From the NCBI RefSeq assembly GCF_002901445.1, contig NZ_PPPD01000001.1:3416501-3480500 (forward strand): a DNA stretch of 64,000 bases, written 5' to 3'. A program made the translations under genes and the position numbers. The notes below the pieces were generated by a model. It made no database searches and was not told the DNA's origin. It saw nothing but the letters and a program-made list of their open reading frames with translations. Origin of the DNA: Deinococcus koreensis. Its GTDB lineage: Bacteria > Deinococcota > Deinococci > Deinococcales > Deinococcaceae. Shown piece by piece: positions 12,118 through 22,794 of the stretch (position 1 is its first letter; every line of letters starts with the position of its first letter).

Positions 12118-13119
12118 TCAGCCTGAACCGGCGGAGTCCAGCCGGCGTTCCGTGCTGTGACCGGGCCGCACCTTCAGCTCGGGCCGGACGTGGTGGACGG
12201 CGTGGTTCGCGGCCACCGCCGCCTGGGCCAGCGCCACGGAGATCAGCTTCAGGTCGGCGCCCGAGCGGGCCAGATCACCCGCCACGAACACGCCGCTGAG
12301 CGCCGTCCGGCCCCCGGTGCGGTCGGGCACGTACTCGCCGTCCCAGGCCAGCGGCCAGGACTGCAGGGGGGAGAGGTCGGGAAGAAAGCCGTTCAGGACG
12401 ATCACGGTGTCGGCGGGCACGTCCACGGTCTGCTCCTGCACCTGCAGACTGGCCGTGGACGTGCCCAGGGCACTGAGCTGGGCCGGGGCGTAGACCCTGA
12501 GCTGGCCCTCGGCCTGGGCCTGAGCCAGAGCGGCCAGCTCGGCCGGTGATCCGCGCAGTCCGGCGCGGCGGTGAGTGAGGGTCACGCTCACGCCGGCAGC
12601 GGCCAGTTCCAGGGCGGCCCGCGTGGCCTGCGGGACTCCGCCGACCAGAAGCACGTGGCGCCCGGCCAGCGTGGCGGGGTCGGGCAGCCCGGTGCGGACA
12701 TCCGGGTGGGCGTGGGCCGGGAGCTGGGGCCGGCGGGGCAGCAGAGCCCCCAGGCCCGCCGCGAGGATCACCGCGCCCGCCCGGTACCGCCCCTCTGAGG
12801 TCTGGCCCCCTGACGTCTCGACCACCCATGTCGAGCCCTCAGCCTGCAGTCCGCTTGCCACCTCGCCCAGCCTCAGCGTGACCGGCAGGCCGCCGAGCGG
12901 CCGCAGCAGGCCCGCCACGATTTCCGCTCCCCGCGCACCCGCGAGCCCGGGCACGTCGTACACGCGCTTGTCGGGGTAGAGGGTGGCGAGCTGGCCGCCG
13001 GGCTCGGCCCCGGCCTCCAGCACGGTCACGTTCAGGCCCCGGAAGGCGGCGTAGAAGGCGGCGTGCAGCCCCGCCGGCCCCGCGCCGACCACCAGAATGT
13101 CGGTGTCCTCAGGAGTCAT
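12118..13119 (-). CDS. Thioredoxin-reductase-like ferredoxin/flavodoxin-NADP reductase
   Basis: FAD-binding NAD(P)H oxidoreductase of 333 residues. N-terminal FAD site ILVVGAGPAGLHAAFYAA (about 8-25), then 'VLEAGAEPGGQLATLYPDKRVYDVPG', the sequence typical of TrxR-like ferredoxin-NADP reductases (YumC type) which lack the CxxC of thioredoxin reductase. A second nucleotide-binding site is HVLLVGGVPQATRAALELA (about 160), with Val-Pro where GxGxxG would be expected, so NADPH binding may be altered. FVAGDLARSG...LISVALAQAAVAAN (about 285-310) closes the FAD domain. GATACT lies 7 nt upstream of ATG 13119, so it may be leaderless. It lies 69 bp downstream of a second, unrelated ferredoxin reductase on the same strand. 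Confidence 0.85.
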   Translation of the reverse strand: MTPEDTDILVVGAGPAGLHAAFYAAFRGLNVTVLEAGAEPGGQLATLYPDKRVYDVPGLAGARGAEIVAGLLRPLGGLPVTLRLGEVASGLQAEGSTWVVETSGGQTSEGRYRAGAVILAAGLGALLPRRPQLPAHAHPDVRTGLPDPATLAGRHVLLVGGVPQATRAALELAAAGVSVTLTHRRAGLRGSPAELAALAQAQAEGQLRVYAPAQLSALGTSTASLQVQEQTVDVPADTVIVLNGFLPDLSPLQSWPLAWDGEYVPDRTGGRTALSGVFVAGDLARSGADLKLISVALAQAAVAANHAVHHVRPELKVRPGHSTERRLDSAGSG

Positions 13120-13188
13120 GCGCTGGAGTATCCCAAAGCCGGGTCGGCGCGGCGAGGTCGGATGGCCTCGGGCGCAAGACTGCCGGGC

Positions 13189-14547
13189 TCAGCGGCCCCG
13201 GTGCGCCAGCATCTCGCGCAGATGCACGACCTTGTGACGGGGGCGCCCCTGAGCCTGCCCCTGCGCGAGTTCGTGGGCGTCCAGCGCCTGCCAGTCCTGA
13301 AAGGAGTAGACCTCGACCCCCCGGCTCGCCAGCAGGGCGTCCACCTCCGCGCGCCCAGGCTGCGGAGCGGGGCTGAGCCGCCCCTCGCGGGCGTCGCTGA
13401 GGAGCTGGGCCACGGTGTCGGTCGCGTCCTTGCGGTTGGTGCCGATCACGCCGCTGGGGCCGCGTTTGATCCAGCCGGCGGTGTATTCGCCGGGGCGGCC
13501 CTCCACCCGGCCCCCCTCGTTGGGAATCACGCCCCGGCGCTCGTCGAAGGGCACGCCGGGCAGGGCCACGCCCTTGTACCCCACCGAGCGCAGCACCATC
13601 TGCACGGGCAGCACCTCGAACTCGCCCGTGCCGACGGCGTTGCCGGACTCGTCCAGACTGTTGCGCTCGACCTTCAGGCCGGCCACCCGGCCCTGCCCGT
13701 CGTCCAGGATCTCGACCGGGGAGACCAGAAAGCGCAGGTGGATGCGGCGATCCCTGCCCTCCGGAGTCCGCACGGCGAAGTCGCGCAGCACCTCCAGATT
13801 CTTCTTCACGGTGTTGTCGGTCACGGCCGCTTCCTCGGTTTCGTGAACCTGCACCTCGGCGGGTTTGACGATGGGGTCGGCGTCGCTCAACTCGCCGAAC
13901 TCGCGCAGCTCCTTGGTCGTGAACTTGGCCTGCAGCGGCCCCCGGCGTCCCAGCACCCAGACGTCCTTCACGGCGCTGCGCTCCAGCACCGGCAGGGCGT
14001 GCGCGGCGATGTCCGACTCACGCAGCTCGGCCACGGTCTTCACGAGAATGCGGCTCACGTCCAGCGCCACGTTCCCCACGCCGATCACGGCCACGCCGGT
14101 GGCGTCCAGCACCAGGTCGCGGGTGGCGGCGTCCGGATGCCCGTTGTACCAGGCGACAAATTCGGTGGCGCTCATGGAGCCCTGCAGATCTTCACCTGGA
14201 ATGCCCAGCCGGCGGTCGCTGCTGGCTCCGACCGTATAGATCAGCGCGTCGTAGTGGGCGCGCGCCTCCTCGTGGGTGAGGTCGCGGCCGAACTCCACGT
14301 TGCCCAGGAAGCGCACCCGCCCGTCGCCCAGGGTCTTCTCGAAAGCCTTGGTCACGCTCTTGATGGTGAGGTGATCCGGCGCCACGCCGTAACGCACCAG
14401 TCCGTAGGGGGTGGGCAGGCGGTCGTAGACGTCCACCTCCACGCTCAGGTCGGATTTCAGCAGCGCCTCGGTGGCGAAGATGCCGCTCGGGCCGCTGCCG
14501 ATCACGGCGACCCGCAGAGGGCGGTCGGGGGAAAACGTCATGGTCAT
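13189..14547 (-). CDS. Adrenodoxin-reductase-type ferredoxin-NADP reductase (FprA-like)
   Basis: 452-residue flavoprotein that moves electrons between NADPH and ferredoxin. FAD site VAVIGSGPSGIFATEALL (about 13-30); 'VDVYDRLPTPYGLVRYGVAPDH' (about 38-59), the signature of adrenodoxin reductase/FprA; NADP site GVAVIGVGNVALDVSRILV (about 150-168). Downstream comes 'VLGRRGPLQAKFTTKELREF' and the C-terminal 'AGWIKRGPSGVIGTNRKDA' (about 360-378), also characteristic. Two ATGs lie side by side (14547 and 14541). TAGACT sits 6 nt upstream of the first, supporting a leaderless start there. It lies just upstream of the TrxR-like reductase, so two evolutionarily unrelated ferredoxin reductases are probably co-transcribed. 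Confidence 0.9.
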   Translation of the reverse strand: MTMTFSPDRPLRVAVIGSGPSGIFATEALLKSDLSVEVDVYDRLPTPYGLVRYGVAPDHLTIKSVTKAFEKTLGDGRVRFLGNVEFGRDLTHEEARAHYDALIYTVGASSDRRLGIPGEDLQGSMSATEFVAWYNGHPDAATRDLVLDATGVAVIGVGNVALDVSRILVKTVAELRESDIAAHALPVLERSAVKDVWVLGRRGPLQAKFTTKELREFGELSDADPIVKPAEVQVHETEEAAVTDNTVKKNLEVLRDFAVRTPEGRDRRIHLRFLVSPVEILDDGQGRVAGLKVERNSLDESGNAVGTGEFEVLPVQMVLRSVGYKGVALPGVPFDERRGVIPNEGGRVEGRPGEYTAGWIKRGPSGVIGTNRKDATDTVAQLLSDAREGRLSPAPQPGRAEVDALLASRGVEVYSFQDWQALDAHELAQGQAQGRPRHKVVHLREMLAHRGR

Positions 14548-14807
14548 GCGGCGAGTCTAGAGGCCAGGGGCTGGGCTGTGAATGCCAACGATCCGGACGT
14601 GCTGTCACGGATGGGGAAACAGCCGGTCCCGCCCTCCTGAGCGGCGTCCTGCAAGGGGACGCATGGTGACGACTGCCATCTGAACCTCGGGCGTTTCCCT
14701 GTCCAGGCACTCGCTGACCACGACTCCATCACTCTGTCACCCTGAGCGCCGCGAAGGGTCTCCAATAACTGCGCCGTATGCCGATTCGTGCGTCCTGAAC
14801 ATAGGAA

Positions 14808-14841
14808 ACCGCCCCCCAAGCACTGTGGCCTGGGGGGCGGT
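14808..14841 (-). terminator. Terminator of the Crp-type regulator gene
   Basis: Perfect 10-bp GC-rich stem (ACCGCCCCCC 14808-14817 with GGGGGGCGGT 14832-14841) and a 14-nt loop, 17 bp after the regulator's stop codon. On the minus strand it is followed by TTTCC. The remainder of 14560-14807 shows no gene. Confidence 0.85.
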
Positions 14842-14858
14842 CTCCTGAAAAGTCTGGA

Positions 14859-15470
14859 TTAGGCGGCGGCGATCTCACCGAGCGCGACTTCGTTCTTCAG
14901 GGTGATCTTGCCGTAGCCGGCGCTGATCACGCCCTCGCGCGAGAGTTCGCCTACGACCTTGGTCACGGTCTCGCGCACGCTGCCCACGGCCGCAGCCAGT
15001 TCGTCGTGCGTGGCGTAGATCATGGTTTCGCCGGAATCGAGCTGGGTAGCCAGCGCGGTGTCCTTGAGTTCCAGCAGCTCGCCGGCGATGCGGGCGCGCA
15101 GGCGCTTGCCCACCAGACGGTAGATGCTCTCGTAGGCCCGCTCCAGGGTGCGGACGAGGTGGGTCGTGACGACCAGATTGTCCTCGGCGCTCATCAGGGC
15201 GGGGTTGATCACGTCGACGCTGGAATCGGTGACGGCCTCGGCGAAGTAGGCGCGGTTCACGCCGGCCAGGGCTTCCTCGCCGAAGTACTCACCGGGTTTG
15301 ACATAGCGCAGGGTCAGGCCGTTGCCGTCGTCGTCCATGGTGTGAACGCGTACCAGGCCGGAGCTGACGCGGTACAACATGTCGCTCTTGCCGGGGTAGA
15401 GGATGACGGCGCCGGGGCGGTAGGTGACGGTATCGACGTAGGTGCGCGCGGCGTTACTGGTCTGGGTCAT
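14859..15470 (-). CDS. Crp/Fnr-family transcription regulator (DdrI/SdrP-like)
   Basis: 203-residue DNA-binding regulator. Start ATG 15470 has AGGAGG 8 nt upstream; an upstream in-frame extension is not needed. It has a cNMP-binding-type beta-roll (YRPGAVILYPGKSDMLYRVSSGLVRVHTM, with ...KPGEYFGEEAL at about 68-80). The phosphate-binding cassette Arg-Ser/Thr pair of true cAMP-binding CRPs is not obvious. The long dimer helix (about 105-140) is followed by a winged HTH, 'THDELAAAVGSVRETVTKVVGEL' (about 153-175). Short length and missing N-terminal arm match the Deinococcus-Thermus stress regulators DdrI and SdrP, which activate without an effector. That specific identity is inference. It has its own promoter and terminator, so it is monocistronic. 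Confidence 0.88.
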   Translation of the reverse strand: MTQTSNAARTYVDTVTYRPGAVILYPGKSDMLYRVSSGLVRVHTMDDDGNGLTLRYVKPGEYFGEEALAGVNRAYFAEAVTDSSVDVINPALMSAEDNLVVTTHLVRTLERAYESIYRLVGKRLRARIAGELLELKDTALATQLDSGETMIYATHDELAAAVGSVRETVTKVVGELSREGVISAGYGKITLKNEVALGEIAAA

Positions 15471-15548
15471 TGAAATCGCCTCCTGAGGCGGGATGGGGCT
15501 GAAGGTCAGATCCTGGGCCGGAAACGAGATCTTTCCCGACGTGCTCAC

Positions 15549-15577
15549 AGTGTAACCGAGTATCACTTTTTTGTAAA
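15549..15577 (-). promoter_or_regulatory. Promoter of the Crp-type regulator gene
   Basis: Minus-strand TTTACA (15572-15577), a 17-nt spacer and TACACT (15549-15554), with a very AT-rich stretch just upstream (15578-15605) that could be an UP element. The leader to the ATG is about 70 nt. Confidence 0.8.
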
Positions 15578-15864
15578 CAAATATGTTTCTTTAATTATCG
15601 TTTAGCTCACAGAATTCGGTAAGCTCGGGGTCTGCGAAAGAGCCGTGTGCGTAGGCATAAATTTCGATGCCGCCCGGCCTCCGGGCCTCACTGTGAACTC
15701 ATGAGGTAAAGACCAATTCGAGATCCTGATCGGCGTCCTTTTCACGGTGCCCGGCCGCGGCTGGGCGGGATCGGTGCCGACGAAAAGGGTTGAGTGGATG
15801 GATCTGTGGGTGAGGCGTCCAGCCGCCCTCACGGCCGCAGGAACATAGCCGCAGCAGCCAGGAA

Positions 15865-15898
15865 ACGAGCTGCCAGGCGCGGGGCACTGGCAGCTCGT
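15865..15898 (-). terminator. Terminator of gyrA
   Basis: Perfect 12-bp stem, ACGAGCTGCCAG (15865-15876) with CTGGCAGCTCGT (15887-15898), 10-nt loop. It is 31 bp after the gyrA stop and followed on the minus strand by TTTCC. Nothing else is seen between 15606 and 15864. Confidence 0.85.
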
Positions 15899-15929
15899 GA
15901 AGGCGGCTCAGATCAACCGACGCTCAGAT

Positions 15930-18365
<2,436 letters not shown>

Positions 18366-18453
18366 GTGGCTCCAGTCGTGCGGCGTGGCGGGCAGACACA
18401 CCCGCTCACGGTAGGGAATGACGAGGCCCGGCAACAGCACCGGGAATGGCCTG

Positions 18454-18462
18454 ATTCTACCA
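18454..18462 (-). promoter_or_regulatory. Probable extended -10 of the gyrA promoter
   Basis: Minus-strand TGGTAGAAT is an extended -10 (TGn plus TAGAAT) about 90 nt upstream of the gyrA ATG. The surrounding 18445-18490 is AT-rich compared with its flanks. No good -35 is seen at 17 nt, which is acceptable for an extended -10. Confidence 0.5.
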
Positions 18463-18922
18463 CACTATTATGTCTCTAGCGTAATAGATGCCCTGCCCTC
18501 AATGGCCCTAGTGTACCCCATCCCCGGGCCGGAATCTGCGCGCCAGTTCACCCCGAACCGGTCGGCTGGCACGTCGTTGCGTGGCCGTGACCAGACGCCG
18601 GTCGGTGCCCTGCACGGCCACTGCTCCAGACCCGGCCTCTCCCGCTACGGAACCCTCAGCCGGCGGGGTGGGAAGGGGCGGGCCGAGCTGCTGGAACCGG
18701 GCCTGAGCCGCATCGTCGTCCTGCGGTTGACGCCAGAGCGGGACGTCGATCCACCGCCGCTCCAGGGCCGCTCCGGGTCTGTGAATCTGCCGATCCTGCC
18801 CTCACGCCATCGTGACCTGAACGAAACCTCAGCCAGCGCGACCCCGCGCCACAGTTCATGCAGCCGCGTCGCCGCACGCTGTCAGGCCGCTGAGACACGC
18901 CCGCCCCTATGATGGCCGCAGA
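18463..18922. other. Gap upstream of gyrA and the roadblock genes, no gene seen
   Basis: About 460 bp between divergent genes. A + strand frame of 164 codons is open, but it has no ribosome-binding site or -10 near its start and its composition is Arg/Pro/Ser-rich, typical of a shadow frame in GC-rich DNA. The right end holds TATGAT (18908-18913), the -10 of the following operon. Confidence 0.5.
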
Positions 18923-19273
18923 ATGCTTGCTGAACTGACCCAACTGGTAAACGACGTGGATGGCGCCTGGGCGGCGGCCATCGGTGGAATGGACGGCCTG
19001 CTGGTCGAGGGCCACAGCGCGGGCAGCAGTGACCTGAGCCTGCTGGTCGCCGAACACGCCGGACTGCTCCGCACGATGTCCACCGCCTACTCACAGTCCC
19101 TGGGGGGCGGCCAGACCCGCGAACTTTACCTGCGCGGCGAGCGCCTGAGCGTCTACCTGCACCCGATGGGCACCACCTATTTCCTGCTGCTGGCCCTGGA
19201 TTCTCGCAGCAACCTGGGTCAGGCCCGCCTGTACGGCCGCGACACCGCCCGCTCGCTGGGAGCCCTGCTGTGA
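18923..19273 (+). CDS. Roadblock/LC7-domain protein 1
   Basis: 116 residues, one roadblock/LC7 fold: 'DVDGAWAAAIGGMDGLLVEGH' is the characteristic first strand pair, followed by a helix and 'ELYLRGERLSVYLHPMGTTYFLLLAL'. Prokaryotic roadblock proteins usually act as partners or GTPase-activating proteins of small Ras-like GTPases such as MglA. TATGAT lies 9 nt upstream of the ATG, suggesting a near-leaderless message. It is coupled to the next gene by a stop-start overlap. No GTPase gene is present in the window. Confidence 0.75.
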   Translation: MLAELTQLVNDVDGAWAAAIGGMDGLLVEGHSAGSSDLSLLVAEHAGLLRTMSTAYSQSLGGGQTRELYLRGERLSVYLHPMGTTYFLLLALDSRSNLGQARLYGRDTARSLGALL

Positions 19274-19608
19274 TGATCGACGCGCTGCAGGGACTGCCCG
19301 GCGTGGTCGCGCTGGCGCTGGTCGGCACCGACGGCCTGCCCGTCGAGTCTCAGGGCGAGGGTGGCGACGCGCTGGCCGCCGAACTCGCCTCGCTGCGGCT
19401 GAGCCTTGACCGCATCGGCCGCCGGATGGGCGCGGGCGAAGTGACCCGCCTGACGTTCACCAGCGAGCGGGTGGAGGTGGTCGCGGTCGCCAGCGCGGGC
19501 TATCTGCTGGGCGCCGCGCTGAGCCGGGGCCACGACACCCGCGCCGCCCAGCAGGCCCTGGCGAGGCTGGCCCTGGAACTCACGGCCCTGCCCCGCGGAG
19601 AGGGCTGA
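19273..19608 (+). CDS. Roadblock/LC7-domain protein 2
   Basis: 111 residues from ATG 19273 (TGATG overlap with the previous stop; a GTG one codon earlier is possible). 'LPGVVALALVGTDGLPVESQG' near the N-terminus is the classic roadblock opening ('gv.gaalvd.dG.pv'). It is followed by the amphipathic helix 'LAAELASLRLSLDRIGRRMG' and paired strands 'EVTRLTFTSERVEVVAVASAGYLLGAAL'. It is the most canonical of the three copies. The stop overlaps the next ATG. Confidence 0.8.
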   Translation: MIDALQGLPGVVALALVGTDGLPVESQGEGGDALAAELASLRLSLDRIGRRMGAGEVTRLTFTSERVEVVAVASAGYLLGAALSRGHDTRAAQQALARLALELTALPRGEG

Positions 19609-19928
19609 TGTTCGACTCCCTGATGGACGTCCGGGGCATGAGGCACATCCTGCTGATCGATGAGGCCGGTTCGGTCGTGACCAGTGCCGGCATCAGTCCG
19701 GGGGCGCTGAAGGCCGAGCTGGGGCTGGTCGCCGCCTCCAGGGCCGTGATCGGCTCGCTGCAGGGCAATCTGGAGGCGGCCACCTGGCAGGAACTGCTGC
19801 TGGATGTGGACGGCGGCCCGGTGCTGCTCACCCCCTACGGCACCCAGATCCTGCTGACCGCCTTCGACGACGTGTCCAGCCTGGGCCGCGTGCGCTTCGC
19901 CATCCGCCGGCTGCTGGGCAGCTCCTGA
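19608..19928 (+). CDS. Roadblock/LC7-domain protein 3
   Basis: 106 residues. 'VRGMRHILLIDEAGSVVTSAG' opens the fold, then helix 'LKAELGLVAASRAVIGSLQG', then strands 'WQELLLDVDGGPVLLTPYG' and 'QILLTAFDDVSSLGRVRFAIRRLL'. It is coupled to the second copy by a TGATG overlap. Together the three genes make a compact operon that could give a heteromeric roadblock complex. The three proteins are clearly different from each other in sequence, so this is not a recent triplication. Confidence 0.75.
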   Translation: MFDSLMDVRGMRHILLIDEAGSVVTSAGISPGALKAELGLVAASRAVIGSLQGNLEAATWQELLLDVDGGPVLLTPYGTQILLTAFDDVSSLGRVRFAIRRLLGSS

Positions 19929-20040
19929 GGAGGCCCGGAAGGGCTCCGGCCGGTTGCGTGCAATCCCGAACGCGGCGAAGGGGGGGCGGAGGCCGGATGA
20001 CCTGCCATTCGTCCCGGCCTGCCAGCGCTAGCGTGGGAGC

Positions 20041-21036
20041 ATGATCGACCGCCCCCGCCGCCTGCGCCGCACCCCCGCCCTGCGCGCCCTGACCCGCGAG
20101 GTCAGGCTGCACCCCGAGCAGTTCATCCACCCCGTCTTCGTGCACGAGCGGGACGACGTGAGCCCCATCGCCACCATGCCGGGGGTCAGCCGACATTCCA
20201 TCGCCAGCGCTGTGGAGCAGGCCCGCGAGGCGCTGGCCCTGGGCATTCCCAGCGTCATCCTGTTCGGTATTCCCGACCACAAGGACGACCTGGGCACCCA
20301 GGCCTATGCCGAGGACGGCGTGATCCAGCGGGCCACCCGCGCGATCAAGGCGGCCGTGCCGGAGATCAGCGTCATTGCCGACACCTGCCTGTGCGAATAC
20401 ACCTCCCACGGCCACTGCGGCCCGCTGTGCGAGGTGCCCGGCCAGAGCGGCGGCGACGCCTGGACCGTGGACAACGACCCCAGCCTGGAACTGCTGGCGC
20501 GCACCGCCGTGTCGCAGGCCCGCGCCGGGGCCGACGTGGTGGCCCCCAGCGCCATGATGGACGGGCAGGTCGGGGCAATCCGCGCCGCCCTGGACGGAGC
20601 GGGCTTCGTCCACCTTCCGATCATGAGCTACGCCGTGAAGTACGCCAGCGCCTACTACGGCCCCTTCCGGGACGCGGCCGGCAGTACCCCCGGCGTGGGC
20701 AACCGAGCCGGCTACCAGATGGATCCCGCCGGCGGCTACCGCGAGGCGCTGCGCGAGGCCCGCCTGGACGCCGAACAAGGGGCCGACACCCTGATGGTCA
20801 AGCCCGCCCTGGCCTACCTGGACGTGCTGAGTCTGCTCAGGCGCGAGTTCGATCTGCCGGTGGTCGCCTATAACGTCAGCGGCGAGTACGCGCTGATCAA
20901 GGCCGCCGCGCAGCTGGGCTACATGGACGAGCGCCGCACCGTGCTGGAGACCCTGACGGGCATGGTGCGGGCGGGGGCCGACGCGATCATCACCTACCAC
21001 GCGTTCGATGCTGCGCGCTGGCTCAAGAGCGAGTAA
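20041..21036 (+). CDS. hemB: Porphobilinogen synthase (delta-aminolevulinic acid dehydratase)
   Basis: Joins two 5-aminolevulinate molecules to porphobilinogen, the second committed step of heme synthesis. 331 residues. A Cys-rich zinc site [18 protein letters not shown] (about 118-135) indicates a zinc-dependent enzyme. The two active-site Lys are in MSYAVKYAS (about 200) and [11 protein letters not shown] (about 254, the Schiff-base Lys). '[17 protein letters not shown]' and [15 protein letters not shown] are family hallmarks. TAGCGT lies 6 nt before the ATG, with GGGAGC between, so either leaderless or ribosome-binding-site initiation is possible. The gene end forms part of a 66-bp tandem repeat. 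Confidence 0.97.
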   Translation: MIDRPRRLRRTPALRALTREVRLHPEQFIHPVFVHERDDVSPIATMPGVSRHSIASAVEQAREALALGIPSVILFGIPDHKDDLGTQAYAEDGVIQRATRAIKAAVPEISVIADTCLCEYTSHGHCGPLCEVPGQSGGDAWTVDNDPSLELLARTAVSQARAGADVVAPSAMMDGQVGAIRAALDGAGFVHLPIMSYAVKYASAYYGPFRDAAGSTPGVGNRAGYQMDPAGGYREALREARLDAEQGADTLMVKPALAYLDVLSLLRREFDLPVVAYNVSGEYALIKAAAQLGYMDERRTVLETLTGMVRAGADAIITYHAFDAARWLKSE

Positions 21037-21157
21037 GCCTATAGATGCGGGGCAAGAGAGGCGAGGGGCCGTCCCCGAGCCGCCGGCCAACAGAGCAAGT
21101 AAGCCTCCGTGAACGGGGCAAGAGAGGCGAAGGGCCGCCCCTGAGCCGCCGGCCACC
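21026..21157 (+). repeat. Two tandem 66-bp units spanning the end of hemB
   Basis: Unit 1 (21026-21091) begins inside the last codons of hemB and includes its stop codon in AGAGCGAGTAAGCCT. Unit 2 (21092-21157) begins AGAGCAAGTAAGCCT. Both continue with GGGGCAAGAGAGGCGA and end in GAGCCGCCGGCCA; about 56 of 66 bases match. A third start, AGAGCGC, follows at 21158. Each unit can fold CGGGG against CCCCG or CCCTG. It looks like duplication of the hemB 3' end and terminator. Confidence 0.8.
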
Positions 21158-21187
21158 AGAGCGCATTTCCAGTAAGAGGAGAGACCC

Positions 21188-21733
21188 ATGAAGAGTGACC
21201 CGATCCGGGTGGACTGGATACCCACCGGCCTGTGGCCCGGCCGCCTGGGGCTGACCTTCGCGCCGGGCAAGAAGGGCGGCAGCGTCTACCAGCCCGGCGT
21301 GATCCACGACCGCGACCTGAGGGCCGACATGCAGACCCTGGCCGAGAGCGGCGCGACCGTCATCGCCCCGCTGATCGAGGACTTCGAGTTCGGGCTGCTG
21401 GGCATGGAGGGCTACCACGACGCGGCCGCCGCCTATGGCCTGCTGATCGCCCCCTGCCCGATCCCCGACCGGGGCGTGCCGGCCGATCCCCAGGCGTTCG
21501 CCGCCTATCTGGACGAACTGATGACCCACCTGCTGGATGGCCGAAGCGTGGTTGTCCACTGCCGGGGCGGGCTGGGCCGCGCGGGGCTGACGGCCGCCTG
21601 CCTGCTGGTTCAGGGCGGGATGGACGCTGAAGGCGCCATCCGGCTGGTACGCGAGGCCCGCAGCCCGAACGCGGTCGAGACGGCAGAGCAGGAACGCTTT
21701 GTCGCCGAGTTCGCCGCCTTCGTCCCCGTCTGA
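21188..21733 (+). CDS. Dual-specificity/CDKN3-like protein phosphatase
   Basis: 181 residues, cysteine-based phosphatase with the P-loop VVHCRGGLGRAG (Cys about 125, Arg about 131), matching HCxxGxxR. The upstream 'TVIAPLIEDFEFGLLGMEGY' and 'IPDRGVPADPQAFAAYLDELMTHLL' resemble the CDKN3 / bacterial dual-specificity branch. The general-acid Asp is probably in PDRG (about 99). It would remove phosphate from Ser/Thr/Tyr or from a small phosphorylated substrate. The start has a GAGGAGA ribosome-binding site. It lies downstream of hemB with no shared function apparent. Confidence 0.75.
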   Translation: MKSDPIRVDWIPTGLWPGRLGLTFAPGKKGGSVYQPGVIHDRDLRADMQTLAESGATVIAPLIEDFEFGLLGMEGYHDAAAAYGLLIAPCPIPDRGVPADPQAFAAYLDELMTHLLDGRSVVVHCRGGLGRAGLTAACLLVQGGMDAEGAIRLVREARSPNAVETAEQERFVAEFAAFVPV

Positions 21734-21839
21734 GCAGGCCCGCGCACTGCATAGCGAATTGGGGAGATGAACCTCTGCTGCGGCTGCGGCCGCCCCGGCT
21801 CATGGCGCCGTCAGTTCCACTGCCTACACTGAGCGCATC

Positions 21840-22382
21840 ATGAAACGCGCCGCGCACGGTGGTCTGAACACGGGTCTGAACAGAAGTCTCCTGGGTGTCC
21901 TGGTGGCCGCCCTGCTGGCCGGCTGCGCCCCGGCCGTCACGGGCCCGCAACCCGGCCGCATCGTCAACTCGGTGACCGGTGAGGAGGGAAGGCTGACCTT
22001 CGCGCCGGGTTCGCTGCGGCCCCGCCTGGGTGAGCCCTTCGCGCCGGACAACGCGACCATCGTCATCGGTGGGCAGACCTACAGCGGGCGAACCGCGATC
22101 CTCGACAGCGGCTCGGCCAGTACCCTCCCCGCCGGCTGGGGCCTCAGCCTGTCCTTCGGCGGCAGCGCTATTACGGGCAGCGGCAACCAGCTGGGCCTGG
22201 GCGCCCAGGTCGGCACGCCGGATCGCCGCGCGGCCCCCGTGGCCCGCATCGGCAACCTGATCGCCCGCACGGCCGGCGCCTCGCCCCGAACCCTGACCTG
22301 CACCCTGACCGTGGACGAGCGCGAGCACGGCATCGGCGAGTGCACTGGCAACGACGGCGTGAAGTACGCCCTGCAGTTCTGA
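21840..22382 (+). CDS. Putative lipoprotein of unknown function
   Basis: 180 residues. The signal peptide ends in a lipobox (LLAGC, Cys about 29), so it should be lipid-anchored outside the cytoplasmic membrane. The mature part is a small beta-rich domain ('GQTYSGRTAILDSGSASTLPAGWG') with two Cys near the end (LTCTL, GECTG), likely a disulfide. TACACT is 9 nt upstream of ATG 21840. I do not recognise a family. Confidence 0.65.
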   Translation: MKRAAHGGLNTGLNRSLLGVLVAALLAGCAPAVTGPQPGRIVNSVTGEEGRLTFAPGSLRPRLGEPFAPDNATIVIGGQTYSGRTAILDSGSASTLPAGWGLSLSFGGSAITGSGNQLGLGAQVGTPDRRAAPVARIGNLIARTAGASPRTLTCTLTVDEREHGIGECTGNDGVKYALQF

Positions 22383-22398
22383 GCGAGCGGCCCTGAGA

Positions 22399-22743
22399 GT
22401 GAAGGAACGTCCCGCCATCGTCTGCCTGTGCGGCAGCGTGCGCTTTCTGGAGGCGTTCGATGCGGCCTCGCTGGCGGAGACGCTGGCGGGCCGCATCGTG
22501 CTGAGTGTGGGCAGCCACCGCCAGCGCGACGAGGACGCCCTGGCCCACCTGAGCGCCGAAGCACAGCGGGAGGCGCTGAGCCGCCTGGCCGGCCTGCACC
22601 GCGCCAAGATTGACCTGGCCGACGAGGTGCTGGTCATCAATGTCAGCGGGTACGTGGGCGAGAGCACGCGGGCAGAAATCGACTACGCCCGGGCGCAGGG
22701 CAAGCGGGTGCGCTGGCTGGAGCAGGGCGAGTCGCAAGGATAG
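22399..22743 (+). CDS. DUF4406 / nucleoside deoxyribosyltransferase-like protein
   Basis: 114 residues. 'IVCLCGSVRFLEAFDAA' at the N-terminus and 'ADEVLVINVSGYVGESTRAEIDYARAQGK' at the C-terminus fit the small Rossmann-like fold of nucleoside 2-deoxyribosyltransferases and DUF4406. The Glu-Ser/Thr and Tyr positions expected in the catalytic pocket appear as GESTRAEIDYA. Start GTG 22399 lies 16 bp after the lipoprotein stop, so the two are probably co-transcribed. The ribosome-binding site is weak. The substrate is unknown. Confidence 0.65.
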   Translation: MKERPAIVCLCGSVRFLEAFDAASLAETLAGRIVLSVGSHRQRDEDALAHLSAEAQREALSRLAGLHRAKIDLADEVLVINVSGYVGESTRAEIDYARAQGKRVRWLEQGESQG

Positions 22744-22794
22744 AAGCTGATCGGCAGCAGGGCCAGGGCAGACCGGCTGCAGCCTCCCTGCCCT

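Noticed and set aside
18418..18912. 164-codon frame upstream of the roadblock genes
   Set aside because: No start signal, Arg/Pro/Ser-rich composition, and overlaps the gyrA promoter.
21026..21157. CRISPR array
   Set aside because: Only two adjacent 66-bp units with no spacers between them and no cas genes anywhere in the window.
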